The position numbers and the translations under genes were made by a program. A DNA stretch of 64,000 bases from Euptelea pleiosperma (lineage: Eukaryota; Streptophyta; Magnoliopsida; Ranunculales; Eupteleaceae), in the NCBI GenBank assembly GCA_035048495.1, contig CM068548.1:1860001-1924000 (forward strand), written 5' to 3'. Positions 22,232-32,269 of the stretch are shown here, one piece after another (the first letter of the stretch is position 1; every line of letters begins with the position of its first letter). Under the pieces are notes generated by a model. The model did no database searches. It was not told where the DNA came from and saw only the letters and a list, made by a program, of their open reading frames with translations.

Positions 22232-23490
22232 ATTCTCATAGTCAAGACAACCATGGTTCAAAATCTCATTGTGTCTTGGCTGAGCTCGTGTTAGTAGTGT
22301 ACTAAGACAACACATACGGGTATGTTTCGTCTTGTGTCAAACCTAATTTAAGTACTAAAACTGGTTTACTTATTTTTATGGTATATGTGTCTTCTATAGC
22401 ACTTAGATGCTAAGAAACAAATATTTAGCCTAATTAAGCAATGAAAAATGGTATAATTATATTAAGACATAAACGGGTTTTTTTCCCATTGCCTCGTTTC
22501 ATTTTGTTTCGTCTTAGTTGAGACATCTCGTTCTATCAGCTTACCGAGACAACAAGACGGAATGACATTTTAAACATTGAGAACAACCCATTATGACTTC
22601 TAGTCCACATCACCAAATCCCCAAGAGCAAAAGGGTCTAATTTGATATGATGTTAGATCATAGACCCATCTGTATACTGTGATGATATCAGCCAAACAAG
22701 TTGGGGCATTCCAAATTCTATAAAAATAACGTCATCCAACTTTCATGTGAGATTCAATCTGGCATACAAGCAGATAATCACCAACTCAATTGAATAAGAT
22801 TCATTTTTTTTCCCAAGGATCAAACAATAGATTTGATTGACAATTTCACATGTTACCACCACTTTACAGTTGTTGATAGGTTTGTTTGGCTCTATATAGA
22901 TAAGGATTACACAGACATTTGTGTCACTGTTGGACACATATACAATAAGGTGTCTGACACAGCACCTTTAAGGATGCCCAAAATGCAAACTTGTTCATAA
23001 TGTCCGTACACATTTTTTTTTATAAGTCAATCAATATATATATATGAAGGAGATGAAGAGGATCTCAAGAAGAAACAAGAAGTGGCAAACGACGCCAAAT
23101 ACAAGTGAACTCTAGAACTCAATACTCATTCAATGAGGAATTCAAACCTAAAAACCAAATCCTAAAAGAATATCCCCCCGTCTCATGAAGAATGCTGATC
23201 CAACTAAAAAGGATGCCTTGATGTCCATACACATTGTTATAGATGAAATTTGCTCAAGTCACATCCAACAGACATAACAATCGGGTATAACTGACAATCA
23301 AGGGGTTCATATTCTATGCCATAAAATATTCTATGGCATGGAATACTCTCACCAAATTTCAACCAATTTGGAATTCATTTGAAGGTGGTTGAAATTTGGT
23401 AAGAGTATTCCTCAGTCACTTTTCTCAAATGATTTTGGCCAGAATCAACTTTTGGTGCACAAATCTCGAGGAATAGTACAAGAGTCTTGA
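22232..23490. other. Spacer with short inverted repeats
   Basis: No gene is visible. At 23300-23400 the words CTCACCAAATTTCAACC and GGTTGAAATTTGGTAAGAG form an inverted pair spaced about 30 bases apart, and ATTCTATGCCATA / TATTCTATGGCAT lie just before them. This is probably part of a decayed repeat. Confidence 0.4.
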
Positions 23491-23499
23491 ACAACAAAA

Positions 23500-24110
23500 A
23501 ACATTCTAAGGCATGAAGAAAGGTGATTTAAAAAGGAACTACACTTGTATGAATTCTAAATGTCATGAAACTTTGGGATGTTGTAATCTGTCAAAATTAG
23601 TATCATGAGCATCTGATGAGTATTGAAGAAGTTGTATCAGTCATAAGGGCAACTTCAATGGCAAAATCATAATTTTGAGATATGAAGATTCGGGATGAAT
23701 TTTGATAATGATTAATCACATTTCTATGGAGCCATTTGAGAGATCTCAAGATATAACCTCATTGCGAATAGTTTTGAAGCTAAAGTTGGGCAAAAATATT
23801 TTTAAGGCATGGAAAAATGATGATTTTACAAAGGAAATACATTTATATGAAGTCCAGATCCAATGAAATTTTGTGAATTTGTTCTTTGGGATGTTTTAAC
23901 CAATCAAAATTAGTTTTATGAGCATCCGATAAGTATGGAAGATGTTGTGTCAGTCAGAAGGAAACTTCAGTGGCAAAATCGTAATTTTGAGATAAGAAGA
24001 TGCAAGATGAATTTTGATATAAGGCAAACATGTGTGTAAAATGATTAATCACACATGTGATTTTTGTTAAAACACTTGCTATGGAGCCATCTGTGAGATC
24101 TCAAGACAAC
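23500..24110 (+). repeat. Two diverged tandem units of about 300 bp
   Basis: The stretch 23516-23760 recurs at 23815-24100. Shared words include TTTGGGATGTT, CAATCAAAATTAG or GTCAAAATTAG, ATGAGCATC, GGCAAAATC and TAATTTTGAGATA, in the same order. TAATCACAT words follow both units. The repeat probably lies in the U3 part of an LTR whose TATA box is near 24540. Confidence 0.6.
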
Positions 24111-24539
24111 CTAAGGCAACTCGTGTGTATAAAAATATTTAATTACACAGTTTTTGATAAATCATATTTTTTTTGGTTGATTTAGGCTTACTTCAGGGTG
24201 AATCTCTGGAACTAAAAAATGGGGATGAATCAAAGCAGTCGTCCAAGGAAAATTGTGTATGTAAAATGATTAATTACACGATTTTTATTAAATCACATTT
24301 CCATGGAGTCAATTGTGTGATATGGTCACATCTCCCAATTTCAAGCCCATTTTAAGTCAAGTTTCAAGATCCAATGATTGGGTACGATTTCAAAACATCT
24401 AAGACCAATTGATTGTGTGAAATGTATTATTACACTGTCGATTTTGGTTGATTTGAATGTTTGATCAACAATTTGAAGATTTAAGCCAAAAACTTGCATG
24501 ACATGCCAAAATGTGAAAATGTGTAACTTTATCTTGGAA

Positions 24540-24790
24540 ACTCTATAAATAGGGGGGACTTGGGGTAAGAGAAAGTGGAACCTGTTTCTTTGTTGTCTGG
24601 GCCCTTACTCTGGCCAGTTGGTTTCTCTTGTGTAACTTGAGAAAGTTCTTTAAGTCCTACTCTCCTACTACCTTGGCTTTCCCCTTTAGTAATTCTTTTG
24701 TGATTGAATGATAGTGGATTTTGGAACTGGGTTTTTACCCCGTCATTCCTTTATGTGCATGTGTAACTCAACTACAAGCACGACCTCACA
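24540..24790 (+). mobile_element. Possible LTR end (TATA box and U5-like tail)
   Basis: A CTCTATAAATAGGGGGGACT box near 24540 is followed by a T-rich leader and CGACCTCACATC near 24780. This layout suits the R-U5 part of a plant LTR. No TG start, primer site or second copy is found in the window, so this is tentative. Confidence 0.35.
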
Positions 24791-24827
24791 TCAAAGAAAA
24801 TCTAACATGCTAGTAGGCCTGCCTTAG

Positions 24828-25124
24828 GTGGCTTCTCCGAAGTTCATCTACGATTGGAAAATAGTTAAGGATCCAAATTTCATTTCCTTGGTTGCAGCTA
24901 GTTCAGAAGTAGACTTTAGTGACCCTTCTAAAATGAATTTAAAGGGTAGAAATCACCATCTTGTTCCTTTTACATTTGGTTATACTCTTTGGATTGAGTC
25001 TATCCAGCTCCTTAGGACTAATAACATGAGAATGGACTTTAATATTGAAAATCCAGCAAGAACACTTATCAAAGAAATAATAATGCAACCAAGGAAACCT
25101 AAAGACACATGTATTATAATATAA
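24828..25124 (+). CDS. Short open frame, unrecognised (98 codons)
   Basis: Begins MASPKFIYDWKIVKDPNF and includes GRNHHLVPFTFGYTLWIE. Composition is protein-like (W, F, Y and charged residues well mixed), unlike most chance frames nearby. It follows the LTR-like stretch at 24540-24790, so it may be a remnant of an element's first gene or a host exon. The last third enters the repeated unit A, where the frame is surely fortuitous. I do not recognise the family. Confidence 0.25.
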   Translation: MASPKFIYDWKIVKDPNFISLVAASSEVDFSDPSKMNLKGRNHHLVPFTFGYTLWIESIQLLRTNNMRMDFNIENPARTLIKEIIMQPRKPKDTCIII

Positions 25125-26581
25125 CATCTAACCATAATATATGATATTTTAGTTATATTTATACTAGATGTTTTTCTTTCAATAAAAATATGGAAAGAAA
25201 TATAAGTAAAACAAAACATCAATAAATCATATAGTTATCCAATAACTTAGGATCTATTTGGAACGCACACAAATGATTCATGTGCGAATGATCTGGACTT
25301 TGGATTTGTTGTGCGTTTGGTTTACACATTTGGGCATGTAAATAGGAAAATTCAAGTGTACGCACATGTACATGTACTATTATATACTAGCACTAAGAAT
25401 GCATAAATTTGTGGGGCCCATTGATAAACAACAACGTGGGCCGACACGCAGAGGTGGGCTCATCAAAGCTTGTGGGGCTGACCTTGCCATTTGTGGTGCG
25501 TTGATGTGTTGGATCACATGCCTCCTTGGTACATGTGGGACCTTGGGATGCAAACCTCTATCGTGTGGGACCTACCTTGATGTGTGTGGGGCCCACCTAG
25601 TCGTTTGTGGTGTGTTGATGTGTTGGATCACAGGCCCCCATCTTGGTACACGCAAGACTCACCTTGGTGGGTATGGGGCCCACCTTACCATTTGATGTAT
25701 GGGGCCCACATATTTGGTGCGTTCTTAATGTGCCCGTGTTATAATACTCAATACTCATGCATAATCAGGTGCGCAAATCAAACCCTCAGGGGGTCTGGAA
25801 ACATTTTCAAAGAAGGTGCGCGAATTGGCCTCCACGCACATATGACGTTCCAAACACGCTTAAAATCTATTTGCAGGCACAAATGCATTTGCGCACCATG
25901 TTTACGCGCGTTCAAAACGGACTCTTAATAAATATAAGTAAATTTACAAGAGGAAGACAATCGAACAACTACAATTGTGTTCAACAATGTGTGTATGTAG
26001 AATGGAAAACACCATCCCTCTTTTTTGAATTCATTTTTCATTATTAAATGATTAGGGCTGCATTTGCTTACTAAGAAAACAGCGCACAAGAATGTTTATT
26101 GCACAACTTTGGCGCGTTTGTTTCGTAAAGTCGCGCAATAAACATTGTTGTATGGGAACTCAAAATTGCACCTTCTTTAGACCCCCACCCACACACACAC
26201 ACAAAAATTTCTTGAGAATAGTGTTGTTGCACCGTGGTGCAACTTTGTTGATGATTCGGTGTATTTGCACCGCATCAAAATTGCACCTTCTTTAGACCCC
26301 CCCTCTCCCCACACACACACAAATTTCTTGAGAATAGTGTTGTTGCACTGTTGATGATTTGGTGTATTTGCACCGCATCATACAATGTGCTCACATACAC
26401 GTGAGACTTTGATACACTGACATGTGGCATGAGGGGGCTCATCTAATATGTTGATCACATGACATGTAGGACCCACTTGGCATGTGGGGCCAGGTATCTT
26501 GAACGACATAACACATGGGGCTCACATAACACATGGGTCCCAAATGACGCATGGGTCCTTGATGCATTGACACATTAGGGG
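25065..26581. repeat. Repeat unit A (left part), GTGGGGCCCAC-rich
   Basis: Collinear with unit B at 39772-41970. It starts ACACTTATCAAAGAAATAA and continues through a nested PIF-type MITE and words such as TGTGTTCAACAA, GGTGCAACTTTGTTGATGAT and ATGTTGATCACATGACA. Repeats of GTGGGGCCCAC and relatives are frequent. It is interrupted at 26581 by an LTR element and resumes for about 70 bases at 28617. Confidence 0.75.
25250..25924. mobile_element. PIF-type MITE, 675 bp, inside unit A
   Basis: The ends GGATCTATTTGGAACGC and, in complement, GAGTCCGTTTTGAACGC are inverted repeats of PIF/Harbinger form. TTA flanks both sides (25247-25249 and 25925-25927). The interior holds tandem-like GATGTGTTGGATCACA and TGTGGGGCCCACC words. 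The same element sits at 39962-41495 in unit B. Confidence 0.75.
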
Positions 26582-27016
26582 TGACGCAGGACAACGGCTC
26601 ATTCTACGATTTCTGGGACAATGGGAGGGGGTGGTAAAGAGATAGAGAGATGAAAAGAGAGACAGAGAAAGGGGGGGGGGGGGTATAGGAGAAATAATTG
26701 TGGGAATCGCTCCCTTGGCCTCACACCAAACCCATCAAGGGGAAATCATGCACAAAAGCATGTAAATCTTCTCAAGAATCATAATAATTTATTATTCATT
26801 CATTAATATTGAGCTACTTCAGATCATGAATTACATCCTATTTATAAAACTCATTGACCTAACTTTCTTAATTCTAATAACACTGAAATACAAAAGTCCT
26901 AATACAAGTCAACTACAAATTTAATAATGAAATCCTAATTGGCAACAAAGTCTAACTTAATTGAAAAAAACCTAATTAAACTTAAGACAAATCTTTGTGG
27001 GATCCACTCATCTAAA

Positions 27017-27104
27017 ATAGTAAAATCAAAATTTACTATAAATAGTAATTTAAGAATTTACTATAAATAGTAAAACGAAATTTGCTATAAATAGTAAAAC
27101 GTGT
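27017..27104. repeat. Palindromic TTTACTATAAATAGTAA motifs in the LTR
   Basis: Three copies of a palindrome built on ACTATAAATAGT (one with GCTATAAATAG) lie within about 80 bases. The right LTR has the same array at 28460-28542, slightly decayed. CTATAAATAG is a good TATA box and, as a palindrome, reads as one on both strands. Confidence 0.75.
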
Positions 27105-27206
27105 TCCACTTGCTTGATCGGGCACTGATTCAGTGTAGCGGCGGACCATCGCGCTTGAATGCTCCCGCATCAAACCCTCCTAGTTGAAAAGAATTCAAAC
27201 TCGAAT

Positions 27207-27983
27207 TCAGATGCAGGTAAATTGATCTTTGGCAAAGTGTATTGCATGTCTTACACACTCTGTATTTGTTGGTCTAGCAGAAACCAAGTCCTCTGGAGAA
27301 AATGGTTGGCTCCCAATCCTATCAATCCCCTCAATGCTCTCAACATCTTCACAGACTGGGTTACCATTGCTATCCCCACTCATAGGATAATCTCCAACTC
27401 CAGATTCTAATTCCACAATATCAACAGGGCTAGTAAGCAAGCTACTGCCACCTTCAATGCAACCATTTATATCTTTAGATTTTACCTCCACATTATCAAT
27501 AGTAGTTGGTATGGTATTGTCACTTTCAATAGAACCACTGACGGTTCCATTTTCTGATTTCATGTTCTTTCTTACTAAAAAACCTCGAAAAGCCTTTTGC
27601 TTTGCCAGATCTGAAACTTCGCTTTCCTTCACTTCAACTAGGGCTTCAGAAGCTACTAGTGTTGGAGCTCCTCGGAGGAAACCATGGCTGCGAAAACTTC
27701 TTCGTGTTCGGTTTTTGCACTTCTTTTGTAATCAACACCTCCAAATAACTTGCCAAAAAGAGGTGGAAAAGTCGGCGGTGGTGGTCAGTGACGATCTAAA
27801 GCTGCTACGGCGGATTGGAACTCCGGCAACACATTCCTTCTTCTTTTTAAAGGCCTCAAAGGCCTTCTTATGGGTATCGATCGTCGCATCCAGTTTGTGA
27901 TTCACATGTTTTACCTGATCGACTAGTTTAGTTAACTCGGCTGCCAATGAACTAATTGAGACATCTTTCCGAAACACAATCAA
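27207..27983 (-). CDS. Open frames carried inside the small LTR element, origin unknown
   Basis: Two frames read in the element's own direction. The first (27983-27732) starts about 15 bases beyond the primer site and encodes 83 residues with a helical segment LAAELTKLVDQVKHVNHKL and a basic AFKKKKE patch. The second is open from about 27730 to 27207 (ATG at 27632) and contains TLVASEALVEVKESEVSDL, KAFRGFLVRKNMK and an acidic, Ser-rich tail. Neither shows zinc knuckle, protease, reverse transcriptase or integrase motifs. The composition resembles captured host exons rather than a retroviral protein, but I cannot name a source gene. Frames may be interrupted by an intron or a frameshift near 27730. 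Confidence 0.4.
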
Positions 27984-28621
27984 GAATTTCGAACTTACTC
28001 TGATACCAAAATTGACATCAGGACAACAGCTCGTTCTGCGATTTTTGGAACAATGGGAGGGGGTGATAGATAGATGGGGAGATGGAAAGAGAGAAAGAGA
28101 GAGAGAGAGAGAGAGAGGGGATAGGAGAAATAATGGTGGGAATCTGCTCCCTTGGCCTCACACCAAACCCGTCGAGGGAAAATCATGCACAAAAGTATGT
28201 AAATCTTCTTCAGGGAATCATAATAATTTATTATCCATTCATTAATAATCAGCTCCTTCAGATCAAGGATTACATCCTATTTATAAAACTCATTGACCTA
28301 ACTTTCCTAATTCAATAGCACTGAAATAAGAAAGTCCTAATACAAGACTACAAGTCGACTACTATTTTAATAATGAAATCATAATTGGCAACAAAATCTA
28401 ACTTAATTTGAAAAATCTTAATTAAACTAAGACAAATCTTTGTGGGATCCACTCATCTAAAATAGTAAAATCAAAATTTACTATAAATAGTAATTTCAGG
28501 AATTTACTATAATAGTAAACAAAATTTGCTATAAATAGTAAAATGTGTTCCACTTGCTTGATCGGGCACTGATTCGATGTAGCTGCAGACCATCGCGCTT
28601 GAATGCTCCCGCATCAAGGGG

Positions 28622-29097
28622 CCACCAGTATGTGGGGCCCACCTTGCTTGACCTCCAAAGAAACATTGATCAACTTTCTTTATATGGCATTTGCGTAAGT
28701 ACTTAGTTTTTCAACAAAACTACAAGTGAGAGGTGCCTTGTAGTTTTCCACCACCTTCCATTCTAGTGTTGCCGGTTTGGGCCGGACTGGACCAGCTCTG
28801 CCCAAGAATAGCTCAGAACATAAGTAGATAGGCCCAAATCTAGTCCGGATTGTTGCATGTATAGGCTGGACATTACATTTGGGTCAAGTTTAAGCTTATT
28901 TTTATTAAAACGTTAAGCATTAAGGCCAGCCTGAACTTCTAGGCCTATAAATGAAGTCTGATAATATACTGCTACGCAACGTCAAAATTCATACCTCCTC
29001 ACCACCAGTCAGTCCACATTGGAGATTATTGATTTAGATGGGCTCCACCCATGAAGACTGGATCACGAGGACTCAATTAGTCGCTCCAGGTCCTTCT
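28622..29097. other. End of unit A and unassigned spacer
   Basis: The first 60 bases continue unit A (TGTGGGGCCCACCTTG). From 28740 on, words such as GGTTTGGGCCGGACTGG suggest an old hAT-type MITE. I see no coding sequence. Confidence 0.45.
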
Positions 29098-31850
29098 TAG
29101 CAATCCTACGTTTAATTCGCGAATTTTACGTGTTTTTCATAAAAAGTTTGACAAGCCCACATCTTTCAATAATTCAAAATTTTCAAGCCCAAGCAAATAA
29201 AATGCGTTTTTCTTAAAAATCTGGCCCAAAGCATCAATCCAACTTCCTTCTCCCTTACCCATCAAATCGCCCACCTCTTTGCACAACACCAATCAGAGTA
29301 CCAGTGCTCAAAGCCCTATTGTCGCTTCATCAGCTCCGTTGGCAGCATTTCGAAAGACCCATCAAAGAAGAAAGTGAAGAAGTCTTCCAAAGAAGAGAAA
29401 GTGAAGCCTGAAGCCGAGGCTTCAGATAAAACTGTTAGTTTTTCACAGACTCATCATTGAGCACTAGCAAGCTCCTCTCTCATTCTCTCGCCTACTTGTG
29501 CCCTAACGAAAATTTAAAATCTTTTGCCGTCTTTCAGTATTTTAGGGTTCTTGAGTCTTAATAAGTGTTTCTTTGCCTGACGATGATGTTTCATGGCGGT
29601 TGAATAAGCTTATTTTCTCATCTTTATTTTGTTTTTCACTTTCTTGTCTTCTTTCTTTAATGTTCTATAGAAGAAAGATGGATTGATGTACTTAGCGTGT
29701 GACTGGATTAATAGAACGTTGGAGGACGTTTCCTATCCGATTTGCCCTAAATGTAGCAATGTTGTTCTAAATATGGACCGTTCATATGTAGCATGGTTCG
29801 TAATCAGTTTCATGACCTAGATTTAGCATGGTTCGCAGCATCTAAATCGTTAAATGATTAGACTTCATTTTTGGGCGATAAATGTTCGTTCACCTCTTGG
29901 ATTGAACATAGTCTAAAATTCACATCCTTTGGACAATTCTAAGTTTCTAACCATCTAAACACTAAATTTTTGACCATGGCCTGAGTATTTTTTGACCATC
30001 CAAAAGATAATCTCAATTCGACTAGTTGAATTGTCTAAACAATACAAATTTTGGGTGGTTGTTGATGAAGGTGTAGTCAAATAGAGATTTGGATCAATGT
30101 GCAATAGATCGTTTGTATGCTATCTACAAATTTTGGGCTGTGATCGAAAACATTTGGTGTATCGTCAACCCAACTTGTAAGCCAACACAGGAACTGTTTG
30201 GATCGATAACTAGATGTCACGTGTGACTTTGCACAACTTGCAAAGGAAATGAATCATATCCGTCTTGAAAATGAAATTTTCCCCTTAAATTTATTTTTTT
30301 GCATATTATTGATGATTAATGTAATTGTAACAAATTAGAGAAGCATGGTGGCCATCAAAGAGAAGGCTGCAATCTTTATTTTTTTCCCTTTTCTTTCGTT
30401 CATTGGAAAAAAAATTCATTATTAAATTTTATTGTAATATGATATTTTTTATCTTTCATTAATATTTCATTTTTTATATGTTTTATTAACCCATCAAAAA
30501 AATGTCTATTTACACATGCACACAAGATGGCGAGGAAAAGAAATTCATTTTGGCAGTATGCTAATGACTTGCATGGTCATTTTGTCTGCAATTTTTGTGA
30601 GATGGAGTATCCTCGTGGTATGTCTAAGTTGAAGTCACATTCATCTGGACAATCAAGACGTGACATTACTACTTGACCAAAAGTGCCAAAGGATGTTCAA
30701 GTTGTAGTTATTATTTTCATTAGGGGTTCTGGCGGACCTAATAGGAAAAGGCCATCTATAAAAAGTGATACTGGGAGTCAACTTGGTTTTAATGTTGGTG
30801 GTGCATTATCAGATATGTATCAAACAACGATTTTGGCAATGACTAACAAGAAATAGATTGTAGACTTCATCTTAGCAAATCACTTTTTCAAGAATAACAT
30901 TCCCTTTAACGTTATTCAGATACGGCCATTTCTTGATATAGTTAAGGCTATAGCTAATTTTGGTGTTGGTTATTCACCACCAAGCTATTCAACTTTAAGA
31001 ACCAAATTAGTTATGAATAGAAGAAGAGTTGTTGAAGGCTACATCGACGAAGTTAAGGCTGCTTGGGCGCTATGTGTTTGTACTATTATGTCTGACATTT
31101 AGACCGACTTGAATGCCCACTCTTATAACAATGTCATAACATCTCCAAAATGAGTTGTTTTTTTGCGGTCATTTAAAAGGTCGGACAAACAAAAGATGGA
31201 TCTCTTTCTTAGGGACTTACTTATATCTGTGATTGAAGAGATTGGTTCTCAGAATGTTGTGCAAGTTGTTACAGACAATGCTTCTAATTATAGACTTGCA
31301 GGTGAATTGATAATAGATAAATATCCACACATTTATAAAATACGGTGTGCCGCACATGGGGTTCAATTACTTTTGAAGGATACCACATGTCCAATGGGTG
31401 AAGAATGTTTTGATGATGCCAAAGATGTTGACTATATGTATAGGCATACTATTGTCTTGAGCTTGATGAGGGAGTACACAGATAAAGAATTGTAGTATTC
31501 GACAATTAGATCTGCTTCACATTTCTTGATGCTTCAATCAGTTATTGAAGTTGAAAGTCTACGACATACAGTGACATCAACTACTTGGTTAAATTTGTCG
31601 TATAACACCAAACCATATTACTAAAATGTTGAAAATATATCCAATAATTCGAATTTTTTGAAAGGTAGAAAAGAAGTTGTGTTTTCATTAGAGCTTCTCA
31701 TTCGAATACTCTGCTTAGTTGATGTTCATGAGTCAACTATAGGGTAAATATATGAAACAATGGAAAAGGCGAGAGAGTGGCTTAGACAATTGAGTATACG
31801 TAGTTCAAAAAATACTCAAATTATGACAAGAAGATTTTATATTGACCACT
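29098..31850 (+). mobile_element. Decayed hAT-type transposon, copy 1 (left arm of an inverted pair)
   Basis: Collinear in inverse orientation with 35845-31852. Shared order: a TTAATTCGCGAATTTTA start, a Ser/Lys-rich coding stretch (29290-29440), a leader with CCTATCCGATTTGCCCTAAA, then the transposase. The copy stops abruptly after AATACTCAAATTATGAC (31836), before the C-terminal part seen in copy 2. Terminal inverted repeats and target duplications are not recognisable. Confidence 0.7.
30537..31495 (+). pseudogene. hAT transposase with BED zinc finger, copy 1, decayed
   Basis: hAT transposases excise and insert DNA elements; plant members start with a BED finger and end with a dimerisation domain. 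From ATG at 30537 the frame reads KRNSFWQYANDLHGHFVCNF, with CNFC as the first zinc ligands, then KLKSH, and hits TGA at about 30675. It resumes with IVDFILANHFFKNNIPFNVI, FGVGYSPPSYSTLRTKLV, and after further stops (TAG near 30855 and 31101, TGA near 31153) with FLRDLLISVIEEIGSQNVVQ and VTDNASNYRLAGELI, the DUF659-like core and its TDNA(S/A)N motif, followed by KIRCAAHGVQLLLKD. At least four stops make it dead. The C-terminal dimerisation domain is absent. Confidence 0.85.
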
Positions 31851-32269
31851 AGAGACCACCAATTATGCTTAATTAAGTCAAACTTTCAAAAATAGACAAC
31901 TTATAATAAAGTTTAGATTCAAAAAGTAACTAATTCCTCTACTTCCCTATCACAAAATAAATTCTAATGCATATCTAAAACGCATGCATCATTCACTTCA
32001 AAAAGATAATTTAACTATCAACCTCCATCCCACAGTGTAAATTCATACAAACCACAAAACAAACCATCGTGAATGTTTCAAGAGTCTTAGTTTTTAAATC
32101 AAAACAAATGAGAAAATTGTGAAGAAGATAATCCAATTCTAAGCCTACTATCAAGCCATGATGCATCGCTACAACCACCAACGATATTTATGCTTTCTAG
32201 GGTTCCTTCCACATTTCCAAACTCCTCTTCACGACCATCCTCAATGTAATGAGGAAGTTTCCCAAGATT

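Larger units (their letters stand above)
26582..28616 (-). mobile_element. Small non-autonomous LTR element (2.0 kb) carrying coding sequence, with TSD
   Basis: Two direct repeats of 591 bp (26582-27172) and 604 bp (28013-28616) run TGAC to CATCA and flank an 840-bp interior. Beside the right copy, on the minus strand, lies TGGTATCAGAG (27998-28008), the initiator tRNA-Met primer site, so the element reads right to left. AGGAGGG beside the left copy is a fitting polypurine tract. AGGGG flanks both outer ends (26577-26581 and 28617-28621). There is no gag or pol; the interior holds unrelated open frames. The LTRs differ by many substitutions and small gaps. Unit B has an uninterrupted sequence at the equivalent place (near 41968). 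Confidence 0.9.

Noticed and set aside
27457..27900. 147-codon plus-strand frame in the cargo LTR element
   Set aside because: The opposite strand is the element's sense strand and has better protein-like content. The primer site fixes the orientation.
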